Notes under the pieces: model-generated | Database searches by the model: none | The model's input: the letters and a program-made list of their open reading frames with translations, nothing else | Told to the model about the DNA's origin: nothing | Shown: positions 16,609 to 25,634 of the stretch, piece by piece | Layout: each line of letters begins with the position of its first letter | Position numbering within the stretch: position 1 is the stretch's first letter | DNA from: Adhaeribacter pallidiroseus | GTDB lineage: Bacteria; Bacteroidota; Bacteroidia; Cytophagales; Hymenobacteraceae | Reading direction: 5' to 3' | Length of the DNA stretch: 64,000 nucleotides | Assembly: GCF_003340495.1 (NCBI RefSeq) | Contig: NZ_QASA01000001.1 | Span: forward strand, 124,001 to 188,000 | Position numbers and translations under genes: made by a program

Positions 16609-17019
16609 TTTTTTGACATTTTATGTTTGCAGAAACGATTGTATTCCAAATAATTAACGAGTATCTGTTAATATATTATATTATTCCTCTAAATGAAACC
16701 TACATGCATACTTCGTTTGATATTAACGCAATCTGGTGCGAGTCTTAGCGCAGCAAGACTGGAACTAAGTAGTTGGTCGTTATTAGTTGTTCGTTGTTCG
16801 ATCTATAAATTATTGATAACTAAAACATTACCTTGAAATATCCTTACGTTTATTTTTGTCCCGATACTTAGTTATCTATTTGTTTTCTGTATCCAGAATA
16901 AAAGTTTCCTAAATCTGCTTTAAAGCAATAAAAGTGAAATACATCCTTTCAGCCCTTATTAAAGAATTTTGTTTTAATTTGAATCGGAGTACATTTACCC
17001 CGAAGCAAAACGAGTATTT
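16609..17019. other. intergenic region upstream of transsulfuration gene
   Basis: About 410 nt between divergent genes without a credible open frame. It contains a small stem (AGTCTT-AGCGCAGC-AAGACT, 16741-16760), a GTTATTC-family heptad array (16772-16806) and an isolated TATTTTTG -7-like word at 16851-16858. The last 60 nt before the ATG include TTG-N18-TACATTTA, a poor match to a promoter. I looked for a SAM riboswitch because of the downstream enzyme and could not recognise one. Confidence 0.5.
16772..16806. repeat. heptad array GTTATTC/GTTGTTC family
   Basis: Units GTTGGTC, GTTATTA, GTTGTTC, GTTGTTC, GATCTAT follow one another at 7-nt spacing, the same word family as upstream of nuoD (6291-6325). 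Confidence 0.65.
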
Positions 17020-18165
17020 ATGTCGGCTAACGAACACGCCCCTATCAAACCCAAAATAACCCCTATTTACCAGACTTCTGTTTTTACCTTTGCTGATTTA
17101 AACGAACTGGAACTGTACTTCGACCAGCCGGGGCAACATTACATGTACAGCCGCTTTGGTAATCCTAATTCGGATGAGTTAGCAGCCGAAGTAAACAAAC
17201 TGGAAAAAGGGGACGGGGCGGTGGTAACTTCGTCGGGTATGTCGGCGATTTTAACGGCGGTGCTTACTTTTTGCCAGGCCGGCGATCATATGCTCTGCGC
17301 TGAGGAAATTTACGGTGGTTCGGCTACTTTACTTAACCAAGAGTTACAACGTTTAGGTATTACCGTAACTTTTGTGCCTACCGAGCACACCTACAATTTA
17401 GCTTCTTACGTGCAAGAAAATACCAAAGCCATTCTGGCCGAAACCTTTAGTAATCCGCTCTTAACCGTACTGGATATTGCCCGTTTGGCAGCGCTTTGCC
17501 AGCAACACCAAATTAAATTAATTATTGATAATACTTTTGCCTCACCCGTAATAACCCGTCCCTTAGACTTAGGCGCTGATCTAGTGATGCACAGCGTTAC
17601 TAAATATTTAGCCGGTCACAGCGATGTTACGGCCGGGGTAATTGTGGCCAAGGGTGAAGAAGCGGCTAAACGGATTAAACAAATCGTGATGTACTACGGG
17701 CTAAACTTAAGTCCGTTTGATTCGTGGTTGGCGACCCGGGGTTTGAAAACGTTGCGCCTGCGCATCAAACAACACAGCGCTAATGCTCAGGAAATCGCCA
17801 TTTTTTTAAGCCAGCATCCTAAAGTACGCCGGGTTTATTACCCCGGCCTCGCGGACCATCCGCAGCATGAACTGGCCCAGCAACAAGGTAAAGGTTTGTT
17901 CGGAGGAATGTTATCTTTTCAAATCAGCGATGAACTGGAGAAAGTAAATGCCTTCATGCAGGCTTTGCCCCATATTCCATTTGCCCCGTCTTTGGCCGGC
18001 GTTACCACTTCCATCTCGCATCCGCTTCGTACTTCGCACCGTTCTTTTAGCCCCGAAAAGCAGGAAAAACTAGGCATTACGCTCGGCCTGATTCGCCTAT
18101 CGGTGGGAGTAGAAGAAGCAGAAGATTTAATTCAGGAGCTGGATACAGCATTAGCGGCCATCTAA
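17020..18165 (+). CDS. Cys/Met-metabolism PLP-dependent transsulfuration enzyme
   Basis: 381-residue PLP enzyme of the cystathionine gamma-synthase / gamma-lyase / methionine gamma-lyase family. Signatures are the start PIYQTSVFTF, YSRFGNPN (residues about 43-50), ALEKLEK-like VNKLEKGDGAVVTSSGMSAI (about 58-77), and the PLP lysine in HSVTKYLAGHSDVTAG (about 190-205). The C-terminal part includes LAGVTTSISHPLRTSHRSF and LIRLSVGVEEAEDLI. The reaction (gamma-synthase with O-acyl-homoserine, or a lyase) cannot be told from sequence alone. It stands alone, 35 nt from a convergent glycosyltransferase gene. Confidence 0.9.
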   Translation: MSANEHAPIKPKITPIYQTSVFTFADLNELELYFDQPGQHYMYSRFGNPNSDELAAEVNKLEKGDGAVVTSSGMSAILTAVLTFCQAGDHMLCAEEIYGGSATLLNQELQRLGITVTFVPTEHTYNLASYVQENTKAILAETFSNPLLTVLDIARLAALCQQHQIKLIIDNTFASPVITRPLDLGADLVMHSVTKYLAGHSDVTAGVIVAKGEEAAKRIKQIVMYYGLNLSPFDSWLATRGLKTLRLRIKQHSANAQEIAIFLSQHPKVRRVYYPGLADHPQHELAQQQGKGLFGGMLSFQISDELEKVNAFMQALPHIPFAPSLAGVTTSISHPLRTSHRSFSPEKQEKLGITLGLIRLSVGVEEAEDLIQELDTALAAI

Positions 18166-18200
18166 AATTTTAAAAAATGAGCTAATTTTTAAATTTTTAG

Positions 18201-19745
18201 CTATTCTATCCCGAATTTCCGGCGTTCAGCTGTTATCTCGGCGTTCCAGTACTGCAATAAAGCCTGATCCGGTTCCCGCAGAATACTCACCTGCGTTTCC
18301 GATTCGCGGTACAAGGGGTTATTAAGCCGGCCAACAATTTGAGCCGATTTAAAGTGCGGTAATAAGTCGGTGGGCGCTTCATCACTTACCAAAATTACAA
18401 TCTTAGGATTTACCCGGGCGGGGCTCCACAAAGAGTAACTGGCATTGGTACTGTGCGCACGGGGTAATTGGTACTTGGCGTTGTAATAGTTTACCGCACC
18501 CGCTTCGCCGTAATTATCGCACCAGATGATAGTTTCGGCTCGCTCCGCCGCTGGAATTTGGGCATAAGCTTTCCGGACTAAAGTAGCCATTTCTTCCCAG
18601 CCCAGCATGTCGGCGTAATCTTGCGGCAGTAAGTGGTCCTGACCGTCTTCCCAACGCAAAACTCCCGTTGCTTTAAACTTCTGGCAATAACGAGTAGTAG
18701 CTTCCGGTGATAAAACCGGTAATAGCATGGGAATTAAAGGAGCTACTAAGAATGAAGGTAAAACCAATAATAGGGGTCGCAAATAGGGTAAGTGCTTATT
18801 AATGAGTACCCTTTCCCAGGTTATCCCGCCAAAGGCCATTAGTACCGGATAAAGACCCAGGGCGTAATAACTTTTGCCGTGTAATATTAAAAAAATACCG
18901 ATTACCACCAGATAAATCCAGCCAATTGCCCGGTAAGGTTTAGTCCATTGGGCCAGAAACAAAGCTATTAAACCTGCTATCCAAACAAAAGCCGCCGGTA
19001 AATTGAGTAACAGTTGGTCTACCAGAAAGTCGGAAGGCTTTACCAAATCGAGTTGCGTAGCTTTTAGCTCCTGCATATGCTGGAAAAACGGAAACTGATG
19101 CTGCCATTGCCAGATGAGATTTGGGAGAAAAACTACTGTTCCAATTAACAAAGCCAGGTAAAAGGCTGGTTTCAGGAACATAAAGCGGTACCGCGAAATA
19201 GCAATTACCGGGAGTGCTGCCGCCAGAAAAAAGATAACGGAGTATTTGTTTAATAATCCTACCCCGACAAAAAAGCCTAATAAGTACAGGTATTTGTTTT
19301 TAGGATGTTGTATGTAACTAATCAGTAAATAAAAATAAACCGTCCAGCATAAAAACTCCAGGGCATTAGGTTGAAATAAAATATTAATCCGGAGGTAAGC
19401 TGATGCTAGAAAACCAACACCCGCCAGCGCCAACGCAAACCAACTACCTTGCAGGCGTTTAACAGTTAAGCCAATTACCCACATGGTTAAAGCCCCGAAA
19501 ATAGCGGGCCAAAAACGCACCAGGTACCAATGGTTCCCAAGCGCCTTTGTAATCCAGGCTTGGATAGACAAAGCCGGCGGGACTTCCAGAAATCCCCAGG
19601 CTAAATGATTGGCTTCATCCAGGTATAAGTATTCATCACGCTGAAACTCGTAAGCCGGATGCACGGAAGCATAAGAAAGCGCAAATTTAGTAAGCACCAG
19701 TATTAATAAAATAATCTGAAAACGGGAGTTGTTGTTTGGAGCCAT
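18201..19745 (-). CDS. GT39-family membrane glycosyltransferase (ArnT/PMT-like)
   Basis: 514 residues with about ten to twelve membrane helices. The first periplasmic loop has EFQRDEYLYLDEANHLAWGF (residues about 33-52), holding the acidic DE motif expected for polyprenyl-phosphate-sugar transferases, and VPPALSIQAWITKALG. A soluble C-terminal domain starts near residue 350 (SPEATTRYCQKFKATG). Enzymes of this family move sugars from undecaprenyl-phosphate donors to lipid A, proteins or other acceptors. The acceptor here is unknown. It is divergent from ispE. Confidence 0.85.
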   Translation of the reverse strand: MAPNNNSRFQIILLILVLTKFALSYASVHPAYEFQRDEYLYLDEANHLAWGFLEVPPALSIQAWITKALGNHWYLVRFWPAIFGALTMWVIGLTVKRLQGSWFALALAGVGFLASAYLRINILFQPNALEFLCWTVYFYLLISYIQHPKNKYLYLLGFFVGVGLLNKYSVIFFLAAALPVIAISRYRFMFLKPAFYLALLIGTVVFLPNLIWQWQHQFPFFQHMQELKATQLDLVKPSDFLVDQLLLNLPAAFVWIAGLIALFLAQWTKPYRAIGWIYLVVIGIFLILHGKSYYALGLYPVLMAFGGITWERVLINKHLPYLRPLLLVLPSFLVAPLIPMLLPVLSPEATTRYCQKFKATGVLRWEDGQDHLLPQDYADMLGWEEMATLVRKAYAQIPAAERAETIIWCDNYGEAGAVNYYNAKYQLPRAHSTNASYSLWSPARVNPKIVILVSDEAPTDLLPHFKSAQIVGRLNNPLYRESETQVSILREPDQALLQYWNAEITAERRKFGIE

Positions 19746-19870
19746 ATTGGAAGCTTAGCTTGCGGCTCAATATCTGCATTTTATATGTAATTTTTAAAAA
19801 ATTATCCGGCCGGGTTTCCTAAGGTTTAAACCGGGAGAAAGTTTAGTAAATTGCCCGCAAAAATTTCATA

Positions 19871-20683
19871 ATGATTGCTTTCCCCAACGCTAAAATAAAC
19901 ATTGGTTTACGGGTTACCGGGTTGCGGTCCGATGGATTCCGGAATTTAGAGTCGTGCTTTTATCCGGTAAACTGGTGCGATGCACTGGAGATTATACTGG
20001 CCCAAACAACTCAGTTTACTTCTTCGGGATTGGATATACCGGGCGATTCCATTAATAATCTTTGTTTAAAAGCCTATAAACTGCTGCAACAGGATTTTGA
20101 TTTACAACCCGTGCACATTCATCTGCACAAAAACATTCCTATCGGAGCAGGTATGGGAGGTGGTTCCGCGGATGCGGCTTTTACTTTAAAGTTATTGAAT
20201 GATCTGTTTGAGTTAAAAATAGCAGTGCCGGAATTAGAAAATTACGCCCGAAAGCTAGGGAGCGATTGCGCTTTTTTTATTCAGAATAAGCCGGTATTTG
20301 CGATTGAGAAAGGCGATGTTTTTGAACCCTTAGCCATAGATCTGACCAACTACAAAGTAGTAGTGATTTATCCGGATTTACACATTACCACCGCCGAAGC
20401 TTACCAAACCGTAGTGCCCCAAGTTCCCGCCGAAAATTTAAAAAAACTACTGCAACAACCGCTAGCTACCTGGAAAGACCACGTGCAAAATGATTTTGAG
20501 AAGGCTTTATTTTTAAAATACCCGGTTTTACCGCAGCTAAAAGAATATTTGTACCAAGCCGGAGCGCTGTATGCTTCCATGACGGGCTCCGGGTCGGCGG
20601 TATTTGGGATTTTTTCGCCGGATTTTACCGGACCATTACTCGTGCCCAACGCCACCTATGCCGTTTGGCAGGGTAGTTTGTAG
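19871..20683 (+). CDS. ispE: 4-diphosphocytidyl-2-C-methyl-D-erythritol kinase
   Basis: GHMP-family kinase of the MEP isoprenoid pathway, phosphorylating CDP-methylerythritol. The start FPNAKINIGLRVTGLRSDGF (residues about 4-23) and the ATP loop PIGAGMGGGSADAAF (about 90-104) are diagnostic; the C-terminal MTGSGSAVFGIF (about 237-248) completes the GHMP set. At 270 residues it is full length. Its last 48 nt overlap the 3' end of the convergent transporter gene. Confidence 0.95.
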   Translation: MIAFPNAKINIGLRVTGLRSDGFRNLESCFYPVNWCDALEIILAQTTQFTSSGLDIPGDSINNLCLKAYKLLQQDFDLQPVHIHLHKNIPIGAGMGGGSADAAFTLKLLNDLFELKIAVPELENYARKLGSDCAFFIQNKPVFAIEKGDVFEPLAIDLTNYKVVVIYPDLHITTAEAYQTVVPQVPAENLKKLLQQPLATWKDHVQNDFEKALFLKYPVLPQLKEYLYQAGALYASMTGSGSAVFGIFSPDFTGPLLVPNATYAVWQGSL

Positions 20684-21571
20684 CTGGCGGCTTTCGTAAC
20701 GCCGGTCCAGGAACGGATGAATAAACACGCTAAACAAAATAATAAGCGCTCCTAAATAAAACCCCGTGGACATGTGCTCGCTTTCACCAAAGATAAAGTA
20801 GGCAAATACAATTCCGTAGACCGGCTCCAGATTAATGCTCAGGTTCATGTTAAAAATGGGAATCCGTTGCATGAGCCGCACCGAGCCCGTAAATGGATAA
20901 ACCGTGCAGACCAAGGCTAAGGTAAACAAGTAAACCCAATCCATAGCGGTTAAAACCAAAAGTAAGGTATTATCCGGACTGAGGAAAAGCAGGTAAAAAG
21001 GCATAAACAATGCCGTGCCCAGGCAAGCGCCTACCATCTCGTAGCAGGTAATATTAATCGGCGAGTAGGTGCGGGTTAACCGGCTATTAATTATCGAAAA
21101 AGCAGCCCCCAGCATAGCCGAACCTACGCCCATTAAAATGCCCAGAGCATGATCAAATTCAAATTGAAAAATCAAATACAAACCAAAAAATATCAGCAGC
21201 GCCAAGCCAATTTCGTGGGGTTTAATTTTTTTCCGGAAAAACAAAGGCTCCAGGATCGCCGTCCATAAACTGCTGGTAGCCATGCCGGCTAAACAAATAC
21301 TCACCGAAGAAACCCGGGCCGAAGCAAAAAATAACATCCAGTGTGCCGCGATCATCATACCTACCCCGATTATTTTAATAATCGGTTTACGACCAATGCG
21401 GTACGATTTACCGGTAAACTTGATAATTATGGCTAAAGCCGCTGCCGCAATCAAAGTTCGGAGAAATACCAGTTCTACTGCCGGAATCGAAATCAACTTG
21501 CCCAGGATGGCCGTGAATCCCCACACGAATACAATAAAATGCAGTTCTAAATAATGCCGGAATGAAGCCAT
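20636..21571 (-). CDS. EamA/DMT-family transporter
   Basis: 311 residues with about ten membrane helices in two repeated five-helix halves, the layout of drug/metabolite transporters. The N-terminal LELHFIVFVWGFTAILGKLI is the EamA signature. The second half includes INLEPVYGIVFAYFIFGESE, the conserved proline-containing helix of the family. The substrate is unknown; relatives export amino acids or metabolites. The gene converges on ispE and overlaps it by 48 nt, so both C-termini are coded by opposite strands of the same DNA. Confidence 0.88.
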   Translation of the reverse strand: MASFRHYLELHFIVFVWGFTAILGKLISIPAVELVFLRTLIAAAALAIIIKFTGKSYRIGRKPIIKIIGVGMMIAAHWMLFFASARVSSVSICLAGMATSSLWTAILEPLFFRKKIKPHEIGLALLIFFGLYLIFQFEFDHALGILMGVGSAMLGAAFSIINSRLTRTYSPINITCYEMVGACLGTALFMPFYLLFLSPDNTLLLVLTAMDWVYLFTLALVCTVYPFTGSVRLMQRIPIFNMNLSINLEPVYGIVFAYFIFGESEHMSTGFYLGALIILFSVFIHPFLDRRYESRQLQTTLPNGIGGVGHE

Positions 21572-21574
21572 AGA

Positions 21575-21732
21575 TTAGTCCATAGTCCACGGTCCACAGA
21601 CCACAGATAGAATTGTCTGATTGTTGAATTGTTAAATTGTTTTTAGTTTGAAATTAACCGGCCAGAAAAGTTAAACGTAGAACTTTACAACTTTCAACTT
21701 TCCAACTTTTTAACCTTACAACCTTCCAACTA
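21575..21732. repeat. composite 7/8-nt array element, copy A
   Basis: Three word families follow in order: AGTCCAT-type heptads (21575-21607: TAGTCCA, CGGTCCA, CAGACCA), TTGTTGAA-type octads (about 21612-21640), then after a spacer with GTTAAACGTA, CAACTTT/CAACCTT-type units (about 21680-21732). The element fills the gap between the EamA and LptF/G genes. Copies B and C flank tgt. Confidence 0.8.
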
Positions 21733-22806
21733 CCTTGGTACCGTTTTGTACAAAATAATACCAATGCCGGTAAAGATAATGGAAGGAATCCAGGAAGCCA
21801 GAAAAGGACTTACGTCGCCGACTTGCGCGAGACTTCGGCTAAGAATAACGAATATAATAAAGATAAAAGCTAATGTAAAGCCTAAGGCTACCTGTAGACC
21901 AATACCCCCACGGCGTTTGCGCGAGCTCAGAATTACACCAATTACCGTTAGAATAATAATGGCAAAAGGATAACTAAATCGCTCGTACTTTTCAATCAGA
22001 TAAGTTTCGGTATCATCGGCACCCCGCATTATTTTTTGTTTGATAAATTTATTTAACTCCGGCAAAGTAAGGGTTTCGGCTAAGCGGTAAGTACTGGCAA
22101 AATCTTTTGGTAACAAGTTTAAAGTAGTATCCAGCGGGCCGTATTGTTTGGTTATTTCTTTATCACCTTCGAACTTGCGAAGGATGTAATTATCCAGGTG
22201 CCACTTATTCTTTTTCTCGTCCCAGGTAATGGCGTCGGAGGTAAGTTTAGCTTTTAGTTCGGCGTCTTTAATGGTTTCGAGCGTAAATTTATAGCCAATG
22301 TTGGCGGTGTTATTATAACTTTCGATGTAAGCGTACGATTCCGGATTTAATTTAAAATGTATGTTGCGGCCTTCGAAGGTGTATGGTTTTTTAATGTATT
22401 TTACTTCAAAAGCTACCCGGGTTTTGTTGGAATTCGGAATAACCCAGCCGATCATGGCAAAAGTAAAAGCCCCAATTACAATGGCGCCCATAATATAAGG
22501 CCACAACATGCGCTTAAAACTTACCCCGCTACTCAAAATAGCCACAATTTCGGTACGCCCGGCCAATTTAGCCGTTACAAATACGGTGGCAATAAACACC
22601 GTAATGGGGCTGAGCATGTTGGAGTAGAAAGGAATCAGGTTTAAATAATAATCGAAAATAATAGACTTAAACGGCGGGTTCGTTTCTAAAAAATCGTCGT
22701 TTTTCTCCGTAAAATCGATGACGCAAATAATTATCACCAAAATCAGCACCACAAACACGAAAGTGCTCAGGTACTTCTGGAGAATATATTTATCAAGTAA
22801 TTTCAT
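21730..22806 (-). CDS. LptF/LptG-family permease (YjgP/YjgQ)
   Basis: Membrane subunit of the LPS export ABC transporter that extracts lipopolysaccharide from the inner membrane and feeds the periplasmic bridge. Six membrane helices are arranged as three N-terminal (residues about 12-32, 50-75, 100-122) and three C-terminal (about 280-355), with a periplasmic beta-jellyroll between them. The opening LLDKYILQKYLSTFVFV and the cytoplasmic LSSGVSFKRMLWPYI are typical. 358 residues is standard. I cannot decide between LptF and LptG. It is flanked on both sides by heptad-array elements. Confidence 0.9.
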   Translation of the reverse strand: MKLLDKYILQKYLSTFVFVVLILVIIICVIDFTEKNDDFLETNPPFKSIIFDYYLNLIPFYSNMLSPITVFIATVFVTAKLAGRTEIVAILSSGVSFKRMLWPYIMGAIVIGAFTFAMIGWVIPNSNKTRVAFEVKYIKKPYTFEGRNIHFKLNPESYAYIESYNNTANIGYKFTLETIKDAELKAKLTSDAITWDEKKNKWHLDNYILRKFEGDKEITKQYGPLDTTLNLLPKDFASTYRLAETLTLPELNKFIKQKIMRGADDTETYLIEKYERFSYPFAIIILTVIGVILSSRKRRGGIGLQVALGFTLAFIFIIFVILSRSLAQVGDVSPFLASWIPSIIFTGIGIILYKTVPR

Positions 22807-23016
22807 GTTGTGGTTACAAGTTGCAGGTTACAGGTTGCAAGTTGGTTAAAAGTTGAAAGGTTAGAAAGTTGCAAAGTTAGAAGGTTGGAAAGTTTTGCGT
22901 TATACGTAGTACGTTAAGTTTTTTACCTATCAGCCATTTAACATGAAAAACCATTCAACAATCCAACAATTTAACAATTTTATCCGTGGACTATCGACCA
23001 TGGACTGTGGACTATA
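22807..23016. repeat. composite 7/8-nt array element, copy B (inverted)
   Basis: On the plus strand the order is GTTGCAA/GTTACAG heptads (22807-22894), a spacer of TACGTAGTACGTTA words, AACAATCC-type octads (22956-22980) and GGACTAT heptads (22986-23016). This is the reverse complement layout of copies A and C. The last heptads include the tgt stop codon. Confidence 0.82.
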
Positions 23017-24142
23017 ATCTTACCATTAAATCTTTTACCATTTTGTCTTTCCAGGTCCGGAAAGTGCCGGCCAGAATTTGCTTGCGGGCTTGCTTTACCA
23101 GCCACAAATAAAACGTTAAGTTATGCACGCTCGAGATTTGCGCTCCCAGCATTTCGCCGCTGTGTACCAGGTGGCGTAAATAGGCTTTGGAGTAAAACGT
23201 ACTGGCATAACCGCCTAGTGTTTCATCAATCGGCGAAAAATCGTTTTTCCACTTTTCGTTGCGGATATTAATAATGCCTTGGGTAGTAAATAACATGCCG
23301 TTGCGGGCGTTACGGGTTGGTAACACACAATCAAACATATCTACGCCTAAAGCAATATTTTCCAGAATATTAGCCGGAGTGCCCACGCCCATTAAATACC
23401 GCGGCTTATCGGCAGGTAAAATATCGCACACCAGTTCGGTCATTTCGTACATCATCTCGGCGGGTTCGCCCACCGATAAACCGCCAATAGCATTACCGGC
23501 CCGGTTAAACGACGCAATGGTTTCGGCGGATTTAACGCGTAAATCTTTGTAAGTGCTGCCCTGCACAATCGGGAAAAGATTTTGCTCGTAACCGTATTTA
23601 CTTTCGGTGGCATCAAAGCGGTCGCAGCAACGCTGCAACCAACGGTGGGTCATGTCCATGGATTTGCGGGCGTAATTATACTCGCAAGGGTAGGGGGTAC
23701 ACTCGTCAAAAGCCATGATAATATCGGCGCCAATGGTCCGCTGAATATCCATCACGTTTTCCGGCGAAAAGAAATGCGTCGAACCATCGATGTGCGATTT
23801 AAACTTTACGCCTTCTTCTACAATTTTGCGGGTACCCGATAAAGAATACACCTGGTAGCCGCCGCTATCAGTTAATATAGGTTTATCCCAGCCATTAAAA
23901 CGGTGCAAGCCACCCGCCTGCTCCAGGGTTTGTAACCCAGGACGCAAGTATAAATGGTAGGTATTCCCTAAAATTATCTGCGCTTGAATATCGTCTCTTA
24001 TTTCGCGTTGGTGCACGGCTTTTACGGTGCCCGCGGTGCCTACCGGCATAAATATGGGGGTTTGAATAAGACCATGGTCGGTGGTGAGCGTACCAGCCCG
24101 GGCTTTGGTTTCTTTATCGTGAGCAGTTAAAGTAAATAACAT
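23012..24142 (-). CDS. tgt: tRNA-guanine transglycosylase
   Basis: Exchanges guanine 34 for preQ1 in tRNAs decoding NAY/CAY codons, the key step of queuosine formation. The catalytic Asp lies in ILTDSGGYQVYSLSG (residues about 89-103); the second signature is FNRAGNAIGGLSVGEPAEMM (about 208-227), followed by MGVGTPANILENIALGVDMFD. At 376 residues the length is right. The usual zinc-site CxCxxC is not evident near the C-terminus, where the region after DETLGGYAS looks altered. The gene is bracketed by mirror-image array elements. Confidence 0.95.
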   Translation of the reverse strand: MLFTLTAHDKETKARAGTLTTDHGLIQTPIFMPVGTAGTVKAVHQREIRDDIQAQIILGNTYHLYLRPGLQTLEQAGGLHRFNGWDKPILTDSGGYQVYSLSGTRKIVEEGVKFKSHIDGSTHFFSPENVMDIQRTIGADIIMAFDECTPYPCEYNYARKSMDMTHRWLQRCCDRFDATESKYGYEQNLFPIVQGSTYKDLRVKSAETIASFNRAGNAIGGLSVGEPAEMMYEMTELVCDILPADKPRYLMGVGTPANILENIALGVDMFDCVLPTRNARNGMLFTTQGIINIRNEKWKNDFSPIDETLGGYASTFYSKAYLRHLVHSGEMLGAQISSVHNLTFYLWLVKQARKQILAGTFRTWKDKMVKDLMVRL

Positions 24143-24148
24143 TCTTTT

Positions 24149-24312
24149 TAGTCCATAGTCGATGGTCCACGGACCACGGCTTTTTAGTTGAATTGTTGGA
24201 TTGTTGGATTGTTGAATGGTTGATTATTGCTAAAAGCTGAAAATGCTAAAGTTTTTCGTTAAACCCAGTACATTCAACTTTTCAACCTTAAAACCTTTCA
24301 ACCTTCAAACTA
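24149..24312. repeat. composite 7/8-nt array element, copy C
   Basis: AGTCCAT-type heptads (24149-24180), TTGTTGGA octads (24186-24228), a spacer with CGTTAAACCCAGTAC, then CAACTTT/CAACCTT units (24271-24311). The order and orientation match copy A and mirror copy B on the other side of tgt. Confidence 0.82.
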
Positions 24313-24313
24313 A

Positions 24314-24925
24314 TTATAGTCTTTCACCGAGCGGTTTCGGATCAGTTAAAGCGGTATGCAGATACTCCACGAGTTGCTGAACGGCCCGGCCCCGGTGGCT
24401 GATTTTGTTTTTTTCACCTGAATTTAGTTCTGCAAAGGTTTGGGTATATCCTTCCGGAATAAATACAGGATCGTAGCCAAAGCCTTGGTCTCCTTGCGGT
24501 TCTTCCGCAATCTTACCCTGTACCGTACCATCAAATTGAAACAGGTTGTTGTCCAGAATTAAGGTAATGGAAGTGCGAAACTGCGCGGTGCGGTTTTCTT
24601 TGCCGCTTAAGTTTTGCAACAGTAAGTTGATGTTATCTTGGCTGCTTCGTTGCGGGCCCGCATACCGGGCCGAGTACACGCCGGGTTCCATGTTGAGGGC
24701 TAAAACTTCTAAACCAGTATCGTCGGCAAAACAATTTACGCCGTATTTTTGCCAAACATATTCGGCTTTCTGGCGCGAGTTGCCTTCTAATGTAGTTTGT
24801 TCTTCGGGTAGTTCTTCGTGGCAGCCAATATCGGCCAAGCTTTTAACCGCGTATTGATCACCCAGGATTTCCCGGATTTCGGCAAGTTTATGCGCACTGT
24901 TACTGGCAAAGCAAATTGAGAGCAT
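24314..24925 (-). CDS. rdgB: dITP/XTP pyrophosphatase (RdgB/HAM1)
   Basis: Removes non-canonical purine nucleotides by cleaving them to monophosphate and pyrophosphate. The start ICFASNSAHKLAEIREILG (residues about 4-22), CFADDTGLEVLALNMEPGVY (about 65-84), GFGYDPVFIPEGY (about 148-160) and NKISHRGRAV (about 172-181) are the family blocks. The 203 residues include a short C-terminal extension after the RAV motif. It follows the alpha/beta hydrolase gene by 22 nt in a leftward operon. Confidence 0.94.
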   Translation of the reverse strand: MLSICFASNSAHKLAEIREILGDQYAVKSLADIGCHEELPEEQTTLEGNSRQKAEYVWQKYGVNCFADDTGLEVLALNMEPGVYSARYAGPQRSSQDNINLLLQNLSGKENRTAQFRTSITLILDNNLFQFDGTVQGKIAEEPQGDQGFGYDPVFIPEGYTQTFAELNSGEKNKISHRGRAVQQLVEYLHTALTDPKPLGERL

Positions 24926-24947
24926 AGTTTTACAATTTTTTAAATTT

Positions 24948-25631
24948 TTACTCCGGATAAAAGATCTGGTTGGCCGCTTGCGTAATTAATCGGCTAATTT
25001 CGAGGGCCGCACTAAAAATAACGAGGTGCCCGCCGGAATAAACTACCGCCGGATCTTTGATGTAAGGTAACGGAAATATTTTATCCTGATTGCTGTGTAC
25101 GTGTAATAAACCGGGTACTTGATCCTGACTTTGCCAATTAACAATGGCGGTTAAGGCCCATTTAACAAACGCTACATCGGTATCCTGAATAATTTCGCGC
25201 AGCATTTTCTTTTCCGTAAAGGTTGTTGCGCCGAAGATCCAGTGATACAGCCAAGGTAATTTCTTCGCCCAGTGCAGCGGCAGGTAATGGTGTAGATTTA
25301 GCTTACCTAGAATCTGCAAATAATGGGGCAGCTCCTGGCTGGTTTTAATACTGGAAATTAATATAGTACGGGCAACCGGCCGTATTTTACTAATTTCCAC
25401 CGCTAGCATACCCCCGAAAGAAACGCCTACTAGCACAATCGGCTGGTGGTGTTCCGGAATTTGCGCGGCCATTCGTTGCGCGTACGCTGCCAAAGACTCG
25501 TTTTTACGCGGGGGTAGCCAGGTTAATACTGATTTTTTAAATTTATGACTATCTAGTTGTACCAACTGGTACATGCGGGCATCGGCTCCTAAACCCGGGA
25601 TAAAATAGATGGCTGGTAAAGTAGCTGGCAA
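24948..25631 (-). CDS. alpha/beta hydrolase
   Basis: 227-residue soluble hydrolase. FIPGLGADARMY (residues about 10-21) forms the oxyanion turn, GVSFGGML (about 77-84) holds the nucleophile Ser, HSNQDKIFPL (about 182-191) carries the acid and SGGHLVIF (about 200-207) the His. No signal peptide is present. The substrate is unknown. It lies 3 nt downstream of a phosphoribosyltransferase gene and 22 nt upstream of rdgB, so the three probably form one transcript. Confidence 0.82.
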   Translation of the reverse strand: MPATLPAIYFIPGLGADARMYQLVQLDSHKFKKSVLTWLPPRKNESLAAYAQRMAAQIPEHHQPIVLVGVSFGGMLAVEISKIRPVARTILISSIKTSQELPHYLQILGKLNLHHYLPLHWAKKLPWLYHWIFGATTFTEKKMLREIIQDTDVAFVKWALTAIVNWQSQDQVPGLLHVHSNQDKIFPLPYIKDPAVVYSGGHLVIFSAALEISRLITQAANQIFYPE

Positions 25632-25634
25632 ACG

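Noticed and set aside
16609-17019. A SAM riboswitch before the transsulfuration gene
   Set aside because: I could not find the conserved core or a matching stem arrangement.
21575-24312. The repeated words around tgt as a CRISPR array
   Set aside because: Units are 7-8 nt, degenerate and contiguous with no unique spacers, and no cas genes are near.
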